Source of the DNA: Bacteroidales bacterium
GTDB taxonomy: Bacteria; Bacteroidota; Bacteroidia; Bacteroidales; WCHB1-69
Length of the DNA stretch: 6,744 nt
NCBI GenBank assembly: GCA_012838875.1
Contig: DUOL01000035.1
Coordinates: 1-6,744, forward strand
Direction: 5' to 3'
Shown here: positions 6,706 through 6,744 of the stretch, piece by piece
Position numbering within the stretch: position 1 is the first letter of the stretch
How the letters are laid out: the number at the start of each line of letters is the position of its first letter
Program-made: the position numbers and the translations under genes
The notes under the pieces: generated by a model
The model's database searches: none
Told to the model about the DNA's origin: nothing
Seen by the model: only the letters and a program-made list of their open reading frames with translations

Positions 6706-6744
6706 TGACTTGTGCCCTAAAACAAAATTAATTATATTTTTTAA

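Larger units (their letters stand above)
6375..6720 (+). repeat. Right copy of structured intergenic repeat element
   Basis: This 346-bp non-coding element begins with TTAGGGC (6375-6381) and ends with its inverse GCCCTAA (6714-6720). The first half is GC-rich (111 of 170 bases at 6381-6550) between AT-rich flanks. In order it holds a hairpin CCCGT/ACGGG (6386-6407), a hairpin GCCCG/CGGGC (6413-6434) with TCCAAGTCCGC largely in its loop, a long hairpin (6437-6508), and a short GCCC/GGGC hairpin (6511-6522). The second half has the interleaved inverted repeats TGCAGAGC/GCTCTGCA and TTAAGTC/GACTTAA, then a hairpin at 6653-6705. Its start matches the left copy in inverted orientation. Open frames inside it appear to be by-products of the palindromes. 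No transposase and no clear target duplication are seen. The second half might be a separate repeat family joined to the first. Confidence 0.75.

Noticed and set aside
6360..6730. Target-site duplication around the right element
   Set aside because: Both flanks are A/T-rich and share only low-complexity runs; no convincing direct repeat abuts TTAGGGC and GCCCTAA.
1..6744. CRISPR array, tRNA, rRNA or transposase
   Set aside because: No regularly spaced direct repeats, no cloverleaf or rRNA signature and no transposase or integrase motifs were seen on either strand.

Overview
The window looks like chromosomal DNA from an AT-rich member of the Bacteroidota, probably Bacteroidales-like. The reasons are the character of the MltG and UvrB proteins, start codons preceded by A/T-rich leaders with no Shine-Dalgarno sequence, a signal peptide ending in a TFS-Q type cleavage site, and a promoter candidate that fits the Bacteroidota -33/-7 pattern. 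No species can be named from the sequence.

Four genes fill positions 6219 down to 196, all on the minus strand and packed like one operon. In transcription order they are: (i) an 817-residue exported protein of unknown function, with a degenerate CAP/SCP-like N-terminal part, an OmpA-C-like central segment and a TPR-like C-terminal part; (ii) uvrB, the nucleotide excision repair helicase subunit, starting with TTG two bases after the previous stop; (iii) a GNAT N-acetyltransferase of the RimJ/RimL/SpeG type, overlapping uvrB by 4 bp; (iv) mltG, the inner-membrane endolytic murein transglycosylase, 5 bp further on. Two of the four products act at the cell envelope and one in DNA repair. The tight spacing suggests co-transcription and translational coupling, but it does not show a shared pathway.

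The operon is bracketed by two related non-coding elements in opposite orientation, at 1-121 (cut by the window edge) and 6375-6720. Each begins with TTAGGGCGTG on the side facing the operon. Each then has a small C/G-stem hairpin, an identical 11-nt block TCCAAGTCCGC, and a long imperfect hairpin whose apex has an A-tract / GAGC...GCTC / T-tract core like a bidirectional terminator. Stem sequences differ between the copies while the pairing is kept, which is what a structured interspersed element would show. The right copy is 65% G+C in its first half (111 of 170 bases at 6381-6550), next to a spacer of about 13% G+C. It seems to be bounded by a 7-bp inverted repeat, TTAGGGC/GCCCTAA. No transposase, CRISPR array, tRNA or rRNA is visible. 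These flanking elements and the 817-residue protein are the least explained parts of the window.
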